From: Bacteroidota bacterium
Lineage (GTDB): Bacteria; Bacteroidota; Bacteroidia; NS11-12g; UBA955
DNA length: 46,467 nt
Assembly (NCBI GenBank): GCA_030833525.1
Contig: JAURGZ010000014.1
Coordinates: 1 to 46,467, forward strand
Direction: 5' to 3'
Below are positions 27,176 to 35,583 of this stretch, in pieces. The first letter of the stretch is position 1. Each line of letters opens with the position of its first letter. A program made the position numbers and the translations under genes. The notes under the pieces were generated by a model. That model was not told where the DNA came from and did no database searches. It was given only the letters and a program-made list of their open reading frames with translations.

Positions 27176-28023
27176 AATACGGGATGTTGCTGCTGGGCTT
27201 GGCGTTGAGTCAGTCTTTATGGGCGCAAGAGGATCTCCTGTTGGATGAGCCTGAAATTCAAGGCCCTTCGCCCGTGAATTTCGCTTTCAAAACTACGCGA
27301 GTTGTCAATTTGCAAAGCCTGGAAACCCTGGGTGCTGGGGTGTTTGATTTCAAAATTCAACACCGTTTTGGACCCCTGAATTCAGGGGCTCGAAATGCTT
27401 TTGGCTTGGATTTGGCGACCATTCGTATCGGCGGGGAATACGGCGCGAGCTCCCGCTTGACCTTGGGTCTGGGTCGAAGCCCGGTTGAGAAAACCATCGA
27501 CGGATACGCCAAAATGAAATGGGTGCAACAAACCCGTGGTGGGGGTTCTCCCGTTTCGGTGTTGACGGTGGCTTCGGCAGCCTATCGCCGCCAGAACTAC
27601 AGCGCTGAACCTTCTACGTTGGAGCGAATGGTGTATGTAGGTCAACTCATCGTGGGTCGAAAGTTCAATGAAAATTTGAGCATGGAATTGGTTCCCTCAG
27701 TGGTGCATTACAATTGGGTGAATGTCAATGTTCCCAATACCCAATTCGCTTTGGGAATGGGAATGCGTCGAAAGCTAACCATGCGCAGTTCCATCAATTT
27801 GGAATGGATACCCGTCTTGAGTGACCGTGGAGATTTCTACAACAGTTTCTCGGTCGGTATGGACGTAGAAACCGGTGGTCACGTGTTTCAAATGGGTTTT
27901 ACCAATTCAATAGGGTTGACTGAGAACTTGTTTTTGACACGCAACACCACCCAGTGGAGCAATGCCGGGGTTCGGTTTGGCTTTAACTTGAGCCGAGTGT
28001 TTACCTTGGTAGACCCTCGCTAG
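27169..28023 (+). CDS. DUF5777-like beta-barrel outer membrane protein, copy 2
   Basis: DFKIQHRFGPLNSGARNAFGLDLATIRIGGEYGASSRLTLGLGRSPVEKTIDGYAKMKW; paralog of the preceding gene, overlapping it by 7 bp. Confidence 0.75.
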   Translation: MVKYGMLLLGLALSQSLWAQEDLLLDEPEIQGPSPVNFAFKTTRVVNLQSLETLGAGVFDFKIQHRFGPLNSGARNAFGLDLATIRIGGEYGASSRLTLGLGRSPVEKTIDGYAKMKWVQQTRGGGSPVSVLTVASAAYRRQNYSAEPSTLERMVYVGQLIVGRKFNENLSMELVPSVVHYNWVNVNVPNTQFALGMGMRRKLTMRSSINLEWIPVLSDRGDFYNSFSVGMDVETGGHVFQMGFTNSIGLTENLFLTRNTTQWSNAGVRFGFNLSRVFTLVDPR

Positions 28024-28026
28024 GGT

Positions 28027-29298
28027 TTAGGTCTTCTGCTTCTCTTTTTGGGCAGAAGGAAACAAGATGTTGTTCAATATCAGGCGGTAGCCGGGCGAGT
28101 TGGGGTGCAAATTCAAATCGGTGGGGGGCTCTCCAACCAAGTGCTGGTAATCTTCGGGGTCGTGTCCGCCGAAGAAAGTGAAGGTCCCTTTGCCCATTTC
28201 ACCGTGAATGTAGCGGGCTTCGTTGAGCATCGCATTTTCGCCCATGATCAGCACATCGCTGCGCACTAACTCTTTGCGATAAGCGGTGGTTTGCCCCATG
28301 AAACCTTGAATGGTTCGCGTGTGGTTCTGGCAGAGAATGGCGGGAATGACATCCCATTTGGCTGAATATTCGAACAGGGTAAACAGGTCGTTTTCTTCTT
28401 TTACGGCTCGAGCATTGGGGTCGACATCGATGTTGCTGTATTCATATACGTAAGGACTTGTCTCCAGTCGAAAATCTTTGAAGGCGAAGCAGGCATCGTA
28501 GTTCAAACGCTGCTGAGCCAAGGGGTCCATAGGAGTTCCGTCAAAGACCGATTCGCATACATCGGTGTTTTGAGCGGCCAAGGCAATGTCGTAAGTGTCG
28601 GTGGCGCTGCACATGGCAAAGAGGAATCCGCCGCCGAGGCAAAAATCCCGAATGAGGCGCACGACTTCGCGCTTGAGCTCACGGGTGCTGGCAAACCCGT
28701 GCTTGGCAGCCATGGCTTCAGACTCGGCCACCTCTGCTTGGTACCACGGGGCAGAGGCATAAGAGGCCCAGAATTTTCCGTATTGTCCGGTGAAATCTTC
28801 GTGGTGCAAATGCAACCAATCGTACTCGGCCAATTTGCCTTCGAGCACTTCATCGTCAAACACCACATCATAGGGAATTTCGGCGTAGCTCAAAACCAAG
28901 GTGACCGCATCGTCCCAAGGTTGTTTGGTTTTGGGTGAATAGACAGCAATTTTAGGAGCATTGAGCAACTTGATGGCATTCATGTTCACTTCGGGGTTGG
29001 CGGCAGTGCTGAACAAAGCGTTCGCATCAGCCTCTGAAATGACCTCAAATCGAATGCCCCTGAGCTTGCAGGCTTCTTCAATGCGGGCGTCGTGGGGGAA
29101 TAAGAAGCTGCCGCCCCGGTAATTGAGCATCCAATTGGCTTCGCCTCCCTCATTGAGCCACCAATAGGTGAGGCCGTAGGATTTCAGGTGATTGAGCTGG
29201 CTTTCGTCCATCGGGACGAGTATGCGGCTAGCCTGAGCGAGGTTAAGCACCCAGAGTGCGGCTAAAAAGAAGATTATGCGAATTTTTGCCCCAGCCAT
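28027..29298 (-). CDS. Exported conserved Bacteroidota protein (resembles entries labelled 'asparagine synthetase B'; function uncertain)
   Basis: Signal peptide; FLFPHDARIEEACKLRGIRFEVI...YDWLHLHHEDFTGQYGKFWASY...GGGFLFAMCSATDTYDIALAA. Confidence 0.55.
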   Translation of the reverse strand: MAGAKIRIIFFLAALWVLNLAQASRILVPMDESQLNHLKSYGLTYWWLNEGGEANWMLNYRGGSFLFPHDARIEEACKLRGIRFEVISEADANALFSTAANPEVNMNAIKLLNAPKIAVYSPKTKQPWDDAVTLVLSYAEIPYDVVFDDEVLEGKLAEYDWLHLHHEDFTGQYGKFWASYASAPWYQAEVAESEAMAAKHGFASTRELKREVVRLIRDFCLGGGFLFAMCSATDTYDIALAAQNTDVCESVFDGTPMDPLAQQRLNYDACFAFKDFRLETSPYVYEYSNIDVDPNARAVKEENDLFTLFEYSAKWDVIPAILCQNHTRTIQGFMGQTTAYRKELVRSDVLIMGENAMLNEARYIHGEMGKGTFTFFGGHDPEDYQHLVGEPPTDLNLHPNSPGYRLILNNILFPSAQKEKQKT

Positions 29299-29627
29299 AC
29301 TGCGCTTATCCCTGTTATGAGTGAGCCGATTCCATACGCCAATCCCAATTTCAACTGGCCATCTTGAAAATACCTGAGCATTTCCAAGCCCAATCCCGAG
29401 AAGGTGGTGAAGCCCCCGAGAAAACCCACGGTAACAGCCAAACGCAAGCCTTCAGGTTGAATTCGGCTCCAAACCAGGCCCATCAAAAGGCAACCCAGGG
29501 TATTGGCGCTGAAGGTGGCCCAAGCAAAACGATCGGTTTGAAAGGGGATTTGCCAGGCAAGCAACCAGCGGCAAAGGCTGCCCAATGCGCCCGCTCCAGC
29601 AATGCCCAAGACGGTCCAGATGCTCAT
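29274..29627 (-). CDS. crcB: Fluoride channel FluC/CrcB
   Basis: GALGSLCRWLLAW...FSANTLGCLLMGLVWS...TVGFLGGFTTFSGLGLEMLRYF. Confidence 0.93.
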   Translation of the reverse strand: MSIWTVLGIAGAGALGSLCRWLLAWQIPFQTDRFAWATFSANTLGCLLMGLVWSRIQPEGLRLAVTVGFLGGFTTFSGLGLEMLRYFQDGQLKLGLAYGIGSLITGISAVWLGQKFA

Positions 29628-29643
29628 GCCGTGAAATTACACT

Positions 29644-29651
29644 TAAATTTG
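29644..29651 (+). promoter_or_regulatory. -7 promoter element TAAATTTG
   Basis: 4 nt before the GTG start at 29656. Confidence 0.6.
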
Positions 29652-29655
29652 TGCC

Positions 29656-30402
29656 GTGCGGGTGCAATTGCTTTCCTTCTTCGACGAAAGTCCACGGGTA
29701 CGCCGTTTTCGATGGCGTTATACCGCCGAAGGGGAGGCATTTTATCAGCAAGTTGAGCAGTTTCGGGCCTATGCAGGCATTTCGAGCGAAGAGCCCATTT
29801 TTCAACCCGGCCAATTTGTGCAGCTCAGGCATGAAGCCATTTTCCCAGAAGGCCGCAGTTACAGCCTTTGTCATTGGCTAGAAGCGGCCCAGCCCGAATT
29901 TGAACTCTGCATTGTGCTCAATGAAAAAGGGAAAGCCACGCCCTGGTTGTTTGAACAAGAAGTGGGACTCGAGTTGGAGTGCACCCCGCCTCAAGGGCGT
30001 TTTGTCTTGGAAAATGACCCTGAGGGTATGCCTTTGGTATTCATTGCTACGGGCACGGGTTTAGCCCCTTTGATGCCCATGATGGAAACCGCGTTGAAGC
30101 AGGGTGGTCATTCCGTTTATCTGTTTGCCGGTCATCGCTGGGCTGAAGACGAATTGTTTCAAAAAGAATTGCAACATTGGCAAAATCAATACCCGGCCTT
30201 TACCTACTTCGCATGCGGCAGCCGAGAGCCCATTCAGGGCCGGCAATGCTATGTACATGCATGCTACGAGCCTTTTTTGAAAAAGTGGCCCCAAGCCAGG
30301 TTTTACGCCTGCGGTTGGAAAGCCATGCTCAGTGACTGTCGAAGCATTTTGAAATCAGCCGGTTACAGTCGACGGGATTATCGAATGGAAGCCTACGACT
30401 GA
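29656..30402 (+). CDS. Ferredoxin--NADP reductase-like FAD/NAD(P)-binding protein
   Basis: RSYSLCHWLEAAQPEFELCIVL and MPLVFIATGTGLAPLMPMMETALKQG. Confidence 0.82.
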   Translation: MRVQLLSFFDESPRVRRFRWRYTAEGEAFYQQVEQFRAYAGISSEEPIFQPGQFVQLRHEAIFPEGRSYSLCHWLEAAQPEFELCIVLNEKGKATPWLFEQEVGLELECTPPQGRFVLENDPEGMPLVFIATGTGLAPLMPMMETALKQGGHSVYLFAGHRWAEDELFQKELQHWQNQYPAFTYFACGSREPIQGRQCYVHACYEPFLKKWPQARFYACGWKAMLSDCRSILKSAGYSRRDYRMEAYD

Positions 30403-30540
30403 TTCTACTGCCCCGAATTTGGCATATTCCAATAAACCCCCGTATAATTGTACCCGAAAGCGAGATGCGTCTGCTTTTCAATCCCCTTTTTTAATGATTT
30501 TCAATGCTTGAGGATTTTGTCCTCTCCCCAATACTAATTC

Positions 30541-32220
30541 ATGGCTGATTTTCCTGATTTCGGAAACATGGGCGTAGGCGAGTTGCGTGCGCTAGCAGAA
30601 ACCCTGGACGTCAAAGGTTCGTCCAAAATGAAAAAAGGCGAGCTTGTCGATGCCCTTATGGCCATCGCGCAAGGTGCTGAAACCAAGCCCAAGGCCAAGG
30701 CCGAGGGTCGAACACGCGTTCGCAAATCAAGCGAGGAAACAGCTCCTGTTGAAGGTTCAGCTGGGACTGCTGAGCCATCGCTTGCAGACTCGGTAGAGGA
30801 ATCGAAAGAAGCTCCTGCTGAAGGTCGCAAGCTGCGTGAACGCCGTCGTCGAAACCAAGATCAAACGGCAGAAAATCCAGAGCCCGCTGCGGCTGAGGAT
30901 CAGCCCCGCGAATCGCGCCGAGAGGGTGAAAAAGCGCCCCGCAGCGAACGCGAACCTCGTGAGCCCCGCGGCAACCGTGAACCCCGCGAACCTCGTGGCG
31001 ATCGCGAGCCCCGTGAACCGCGCGGCGATCGCGAGCCCCGCTCAGAGAGGGAAGGAAGCCCCGAAGAGCGCAAGCGCAAAGAGCAGTTGGCCTATTTTAC
31101 GGAAATGGAAGGGGTAGTGGCTACCCAGGGTGTTCTGGAATTGGTGCCTGATGGCTATGGGTTCCTTCGCTCGCCAGACTACCACTACATGGCCTCGCCA
31201 GACGATGTATATGTGCCCGGCTACATGATCAAGCAGAATGGCTTGAAAACAGGTGATACACTTCGCGGGCCCATTCGTCCGCCGAAAGAAAGCGAAAAGT
31301 ATTTCTGTTTGGTGCGCATCGATTCGGTCAACGGTCGTACCCCAGAAGAAGTGAAAGACCGGGTGGCCTTTGAACACCTGACGCCCTTGTTCCCCGATGA
31401 GAAGTTGAATTTGTGCGATCATCCGAAGCATTACAGCAACCGCATTATCGATATGATTTCGCCCATTGGCAAGGGTCAACGAGGCTTGATTGTGGCTCAA
31501 CCGAAAACGGGTAAAACCTGGCTACTGAAAGGAATTGCCAACGCCATCGCGAAGAATCATCCCGAGGTGTACATGATCATTTTGTTGATCGACGAACGCC
31601 CCGAAGAGGTGACCGATATGTCTCGCAGCGTACGCGCCGAAGTAGTGGCTTCCACCTTTGATGAACCCGCCGATAAGCACGTTCGATTGACCAACATTGT
31701 GCTGGAAAAAGCCAAGCGCTTGGTTGAGTGCGGTCACGATGTGGTCATTCTGTTGGATTCCATCACCCGATTGGCTCGCGCTTTCAATACCGTGCAACCG
31801 GCTTCGGGTAAAATCTTGTCGGGCGGTGTTGACGCCAATGCCTTGCAGAAGCCCAAGCGTTTCTTTGGAGCGGCCCGCAACATCGAAAATGGGGGTTCTT
31901 TGACCATTTTGGCTACTGCCTTGACCGATACGGGGTCAAAAATGGACGAGGTGATATTTGAGGAGTTTAAGGGTACCGGTAACATGGAATTGCAGCTGGA
32001 TCGTCGCTTGTCAAACAAACGCATTTACCCAGCCATCGATATTTTGTCTTCCAGTACGCGCCGCGATGACTTGTTGGTGGACAAAACGACCAACCAGCGC
32101 ATGTGGGTGCTTCGCAACCACTTGGCCGACATGAACCCAGAGGAGGCCATGAACACCTTCTTGAAGTACATGCAAAATACCCAAGACAATACTGAGTTCT
32201 TGGTGAGCATGAACGGCTAA
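30541..32220 (+). CDS. rho: Transcription termination factor Rho
   Basis: Rho_N-like N-terminus; [72 protein letters not shown]. Confidence 0.98.
   Translation: MADFPDFGNMGVGELRALAETLDVKGSSKMKKGELVDALMAIAQGAETKPKAKAEGRTRVRKSSEETAPVEGSAGTAEPSLADSVEESKEAPAEGRKLRERRRRNQDQTAENPEPAAAEDQPRESRREGEKAPRSEREPREPRGNREPREPRGDREPREPRGDREPRSEREGSPEERKRKEQLAYFTEMEGVVATQGVLELVPDGYGFLRSPDYHYMASPDDVYVPGYMIKQNGLKTGDTLRGPIRPPKESEKYFCLVRIDSVNGRTPEEVKDRVAFEHLTPLFPDEKLNLCDHPKHYSNRIIDMISPIGKGQRGLIVAQPKTGKTWLLKGIANAIAKNHPEVYMIILLIDERPEEVTDMSRSVRAEVVASTFDEPADKHVRLTNIVLEKAKRLVECGHDVVILLDSITRLARAFNTVQPASGKILSGGVDANALQKPKRFFGAARNIENGGSLTILATALTDTGSKMDEVIFEEFKGTGNMELQLDRRLSNKRIYPAIDILSSSTRRDDLLVDKTTNQRMWVLRNHLADMNPEEAMNTFLKYMQNTQDNTEFLVSMNG
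30950..31043 (+). repeat. In-frame ~27-bp repeat encoding REPREPRGD
   Basis: [33 protein letters not shown] within Rho. Confidence 0.85.
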
Positions 32221-32224
32221 GCCT

Positions 32225-32863
32225 CTAGGACTGGGCTTTCCACTCGCGCACCCTTTTGCCATCGCTGACAAACACGCGCTCGCTTTTTTGTGCTTGTATG
32301 GCATGGCCTCCTGCCAGGCGTGAGAAAGCGGGAAGAATCATGCGATTTTCTTGAAGCCAGAAGCAGGGTAGGGATAGCCGTTGTCGACCTTTGCCTTGTA
32401 TTTGAATTTTGGGATGCAAGTGACCGCAAATCTCGAATCCTTCTTCTTGGCTGGGTTCGTGGCAAAATCGAATTCCATCTTGTTGCCATTGATCGAGCAC
32501 CTGCCAATGGTGGGGGGCAGTTTGCTGGGCATATCGATCGTGATTGCCCAACACCCATACAAACTGCAAACTGTCAAATGGGGCTAGTTCTCGCCACAGC
32601 TGTTCCCATTCGGCGTTCGGTTGGCTGTGAAACAAATCGCCTAGAATGATGCAGATTTTGGGTTGGTGCTTTTCCAACATTTGAATCCAGAGTTCAGGTT
32701 CTTTTTGGGCTGAAGCGGCGGGAACGGGGAGGCCGTTTTTGCGCATATGCTGTACCCGGCCCACATGCAGATCACCCAAAATCAGGGTCTGTGAAGCCGG
32801 TAGCCAGGCCGCTAGTTCAGGAAGCAATACGAGCTCGGTCTCTATATCGATATGGATCTGCAA
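32225..32863 (-). CDS. PdeM-like metallophosphoesterase
   Basis: TLILGDLHVGRVQHMRKNGLPVP...ICIILGDLFHS...VWVLGNHDR...ICGHLHPKIQI; TTG start. Confidence 0.8.
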   Translation of the reverse strand: MQIHIDIETELVLLPELAAWLPASQTLILGDLHVGRVQHMRKNGLPVPAASAQKEPELWIQMLEKHQPKICIILGDLFHSQPNAEWEQLWRELAPFDSLQFVWVLGNHDRYAQQTAPHHWQVLDQWQQDGIRFCHEPSQEEGFEICGHLHPKIQIQGKGRQRLSLPCFWLQENRMILPAFSRLAGGHAIQAQKSERVFVSDGKRVREWKAQS

Positions 32864-32984
32864 ATCGGCAAGTTTTGGGCGGTAAAGTTCGTAAAAAAGC
32901 TGAGCAGTCTGTTGATATCTGTGTGGAGAATAGGCGCTTTTTGTATTTGCTTCCCTCTATAATTTAGTGCCCGAATTTACCACC

Positions 32985-33320
32985 ATGGCTAAGCTAAAAG
33001 TTGTCGTCGATTACAGCAAACTCAGCGCTGATTTGCAAGAGTTGTTTAATGAAACCTATCCCTACGGTGTGGCGGGGCAAACGGTTCGTTTTCCCAACGC
33101 TAAAGGAGAGACCGTAACGGCCGTTATGCTGGAAACCGAAGATAAAGTGTATTTGGTAAAATTGAGTACTTCCAAGCAGAATTCACTCACGGATGAAGAA
33201 TTGGATGATATGATTGGGAAGTCTTTGAGCAAGAACGATGACGACATCGAAGTCGAATCTTCTGACGACGAAGAGGAAGAAAGCAAAGACGTTCCTGAAG
33301 TCGACGAAGACGACGAGTGA
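32985..33320 (+). CDS. Small conserved hypothetical protein with highly acidic C-terminal tail
   Basis: MAKLKVVVDYSKLSADLQELFNETYPYG...NDDDIEVESSDDEEEESKDVPEVDEDDE. Confidence 0.75.
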   Translation: MAKLKVVVDYSKLSADLQELFNETYPYGVAGQTVRFPNAKGETVTAVMLETEDKVYLVKLSTSKQNSLTDEELDDMIGKSLSKNDDDIEVESSDDEEEESKDVPEVDEDDE

Positions 33321-33380
33321 TCATTTTCGGTGATGGGTGTTCCAGGCTGACCTCTTCGTCAGCGATTAGCCCTTTTGGGT

Positions 33381-33388
33381 TACCTTTG
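33381..33388 (+). promoter_or_regulatory. -7 promoter element TACCTTTG
   Basis: 4 nt before the ATG at 33393. Confidence 0.6.
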
Positions 33389-33392
33389 GTTT

Positions 33393-34091
33393 ATGAAAGC
33401 TCTGATTACGGGCGCTTCCCGCGGCCTGGGTTTGGCTGTGGCTGAAGCGTTGGCTCAAGAAGGTTTGGATCTGGTTCTTTGGTCGAAAAATGCTGAATTG
33501 CTGCAACAGGTCGCTGCGCGTTTGTCAGCGGCTCATTCCGTTCGTGTGGACTATCGTTCGGTAGATTTGGTCGATTCAACAGCCATAGACAAGGCTTGCC
33601 AAGACTATTTGGAGAGTGGAGAGCCCCTTGATTTGCTGGTGAATAACGCAGGTAACTTTTTGCCCGGCGCTATGATGCAGGAATCTGATACTCAGCTCGA
33701 TGATCTTTGGACGATCAATGTAAAAGCCGCTTACACCCTAACCAAGCGTTTTTGGACCATTTTGGCTCAAAGCCCGCGAGCTCATGTGGTCAATATGTGC
33801 AGTACGGCGAGCCGAATGGGTTACCCAGCGGGCGGTTCCTATGCGGTTACTAAACATGCCCTTTTGGGTTTTAGCGAATCGTTGAGGCTGGAAGGTCGTC
33901 CCGTGGGTATTCGGGTAAGCTCGGTGCTGCCGGGGGCAGCATTGACAGATTCGTGGGCCGGCGTAGACCTGCCGCCAGAGCGATTCATGAAGGCCAGCGA
34001 TGTAGGAGCGGTGGTGCGCCAAATTTGGCAAATCAATGCTTCGGCGGTAATCGAAGAGGTCACCCTTCGGCCTTTGTTGGGTGACATTTAA
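33393..34091 (+). CDS. Short-chain dehydrogenase/reductase
   Basis: ALITGASRGLGLAVAEAL; LVNNAGNFLPG; active-site SYAVTKHALLGF. Confidence 0.93.
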   Translation: MKALITGASRGLGLAVAEALAQEGLDLVLWSKNAELLQQVAARLSAAHSVRVDYRSVDLVDSTAIDKACQDYLESGEPLDLLVNNAGNFLPGAMMQESDTQLDDLWTINVKAAYTLTKRFWTILAQSPRAHVVNMCSTASRMGYPAGGSYAVTKHALLGFSESLRLEGRPVGIRVSSVLPGAALTDSWAGVDLPPERFMKASDVGAVVRQIWQINASAVIEEVTLRPLLGDI

Positions 34092-34098
34092 TTGTCAC
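34081..34098. repeat. 18-bp dyad GTGACA-TTTAAT-TGTCAC
   Basis: Perfect 6-6-6 inverted repeat across the SDR stop codon, upstream of the 34134 promoter. Confidence 0.8.
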
Positions 34099-34133
34099 AA
34101 ACGAACAGGCGTTTCAAGATTCTAAATAAGGGT

Positions 34134-34141
34134 TATATTTG
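34134..34141 (+). promoter_or_regulatory. -7 promoter element TATATTTG
   Basis: TAnnTTTG 26 nt before the ATG at 34168. Confidence 0.6.
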
Positions 34142-34167
34142 TGAAAATTAATTGTAAACACGATTCC

Positions 34168-35523
34168 ATGAAAAAATCTGTTCTTTCTGCTGCTCTGGTG
34201 GTTTTTGCCAGCATGGGAGTTGCACAAACGATTGATCAGCCCATTCCCGCTGCTCAGCAAAACATTTATTCCAAGGGTATGTACCGCGTGGAAGGTAAGT
34301 CTTTGACTCCTGTAACTCGCCGTGCTGAAACCTACAGCAACTGGTACAACTTCACTTCTTCATACGAAGAGGGTGAATTGTTGGGTCAGCAGTTGAGCGG
34401 ATTTGTGAGTTTCATTGCTCCTGACACCTTGGGCCACACGGTTTATTCAGATGGTCAAAAAATCCAAAGCGGCATTCACGCTGTGGGTACTTCTTTCGAT
34501 CCCAAAGATTCGAATTTCGCTTTCACAGGTGAAGAAGTATTCAGCCGTTTCATGTCTTACACCTTGGATTCTATTGCCTTTACCCAGTTCTATGTGCGTC
34601 AATTGGACGAGGTGAACATCGGTGGCAATATGGTTGAGGTTGTTGACACGGTTTATATCCAGTATTTCAACATTGATGGAATGACTGTAGGCGGATATAA
34701 CTACCAGTCTGCTCCCAATACCCGTTACTTGTATGCTTGCCCCAAAAAGGAAAATTACCAGGCTTCTTCTTTGTTGAATACATCTGCCGCCAAGACAGAT
34801 ACCTTGTTTTTGACCAAAGATTGGGCTGACTCTGTGTCTTTCAACGGCGCTCAAACCAGCTTCTTTGGCCGCGGCATTCAAATCCCTGTGGGCATTCAGA
34901 GCAAGAGTACCAACGATGCCAAAGTGGAGCAAAACATCACGGCGTTTAACGTTGTGTTCAAGCCCATGGTTAAGCCTATGGACGGCGACACCTTGATTGC
35001 TTATAACGGTTCAACTTGGTCTAAGAAATACAACATGTATGGTGTTCGCAACGCCTCTTTGCAAGACCATGCCCAATCGGTTACTTCTCCCTATCGCTTG
35101 AACGTTTCTTTCGTGACCAACTTCCAAGTTTTGGACGGAAGCACATTGTTTGGTTTCTTGCGCGGTTACATCCCCGGCACATTGTTTACCAGCACCCGTT
35201 TCTTCCCCTTCTTCGCTCACATCACAACTGAGACTTTGGGAACGAGCGAATTGACTAGCAACTTGAATGGCATTCGTGTATACCCTAACCCCAGCAACAA
35301 CGGGGCTCAAGTAGGTGTAGCTTTCCAATTGGCTACTGATTCTGAAGTTTCTGTTCGCATCATGGACATGAACGGCCGCACAGTGAAAGAAATTCCTGCT
35401 AAGCGTTACGCTGCGGGTGTTCAAGGTTTGAACGTGGAAACGGTTGGCTTGAATAGCGGTGTTTACCAAGTGGTGTTGGAAAGCGCTGCAGGTCGTCAAT
35501 CTGCTGCTCTTTGCATCCAATAA
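34168..35523 (+). CDS. Secreted protein with T9SS type A C-terminal sorting domain
   Basis: Signal peptide MKKSVLSAALVVFASMGVAQ; C-term NGIRVYPNPSNNGAQVGVAFQLATDSEVSVRIMDMNGRTV...GVYQVVLESAAGRQSAALCIQ. Confidence 0.85.
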   Translation: MKKSVLSAALVVFASMGVAQTIDQPIPAAQQNIYSKGMYRVEGKSLTPVTRRAETYSNWYNFTSSYEEGELLGQQLSGFVSFIAPDTLGHTVYSDGQKIQSGIHAVGTSFDPKDSNFAFTGEEVFSRFMSYTLDSIAFTQFYVRQLDEVNIGGNMVEVVDTVYIQYFNIDGMTVGGYNYQSAPNTRYLYACPKKENYQASSLLNTSAAKTDTLFLTKDWADSVSFNGAQTSFFGRGIQIPVGIQSKSTNDAKVEQNITAFNVVFKPMVKPMDGDTLIAYNGSTWSKKYNMYGVRNASLQDHAQSVTSPYRLNVSFVTNFQVLDGSTLFGFLRGYIPGTLFTSTRFFPFFAHITTETLGTSELTSNLNGIRVYPNPSNNGAQVGVAFQLATDSEVSVRIMDMNGRTVKEIPAKRYAAGVQGLNVETVGLNSGVYQVVLESAAGRQSAALCIQ

Positions 35524-35540
35524 TCTTTGAAATAAATCTT

Positions 35541-35569
35541 AAAAAAGGGGCTCTTGTGGCCCCTTTTTT
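35541..35569 (+). terminator. Intrinsic terminator
   Basis: AAAAAAGGGGC-TCTTGTG-GCCCCTTTTTT. Confidence 0.92.
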
Positions 35570-35583
35570 GTTTGGGTAAAGCG

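Noticed and set aside
29628-29655. Fluoride riboswitch upstream of crcB
   Set aside because: The crcB upstream region is very short and lacks the conserved fluoride-aptamer motifs.
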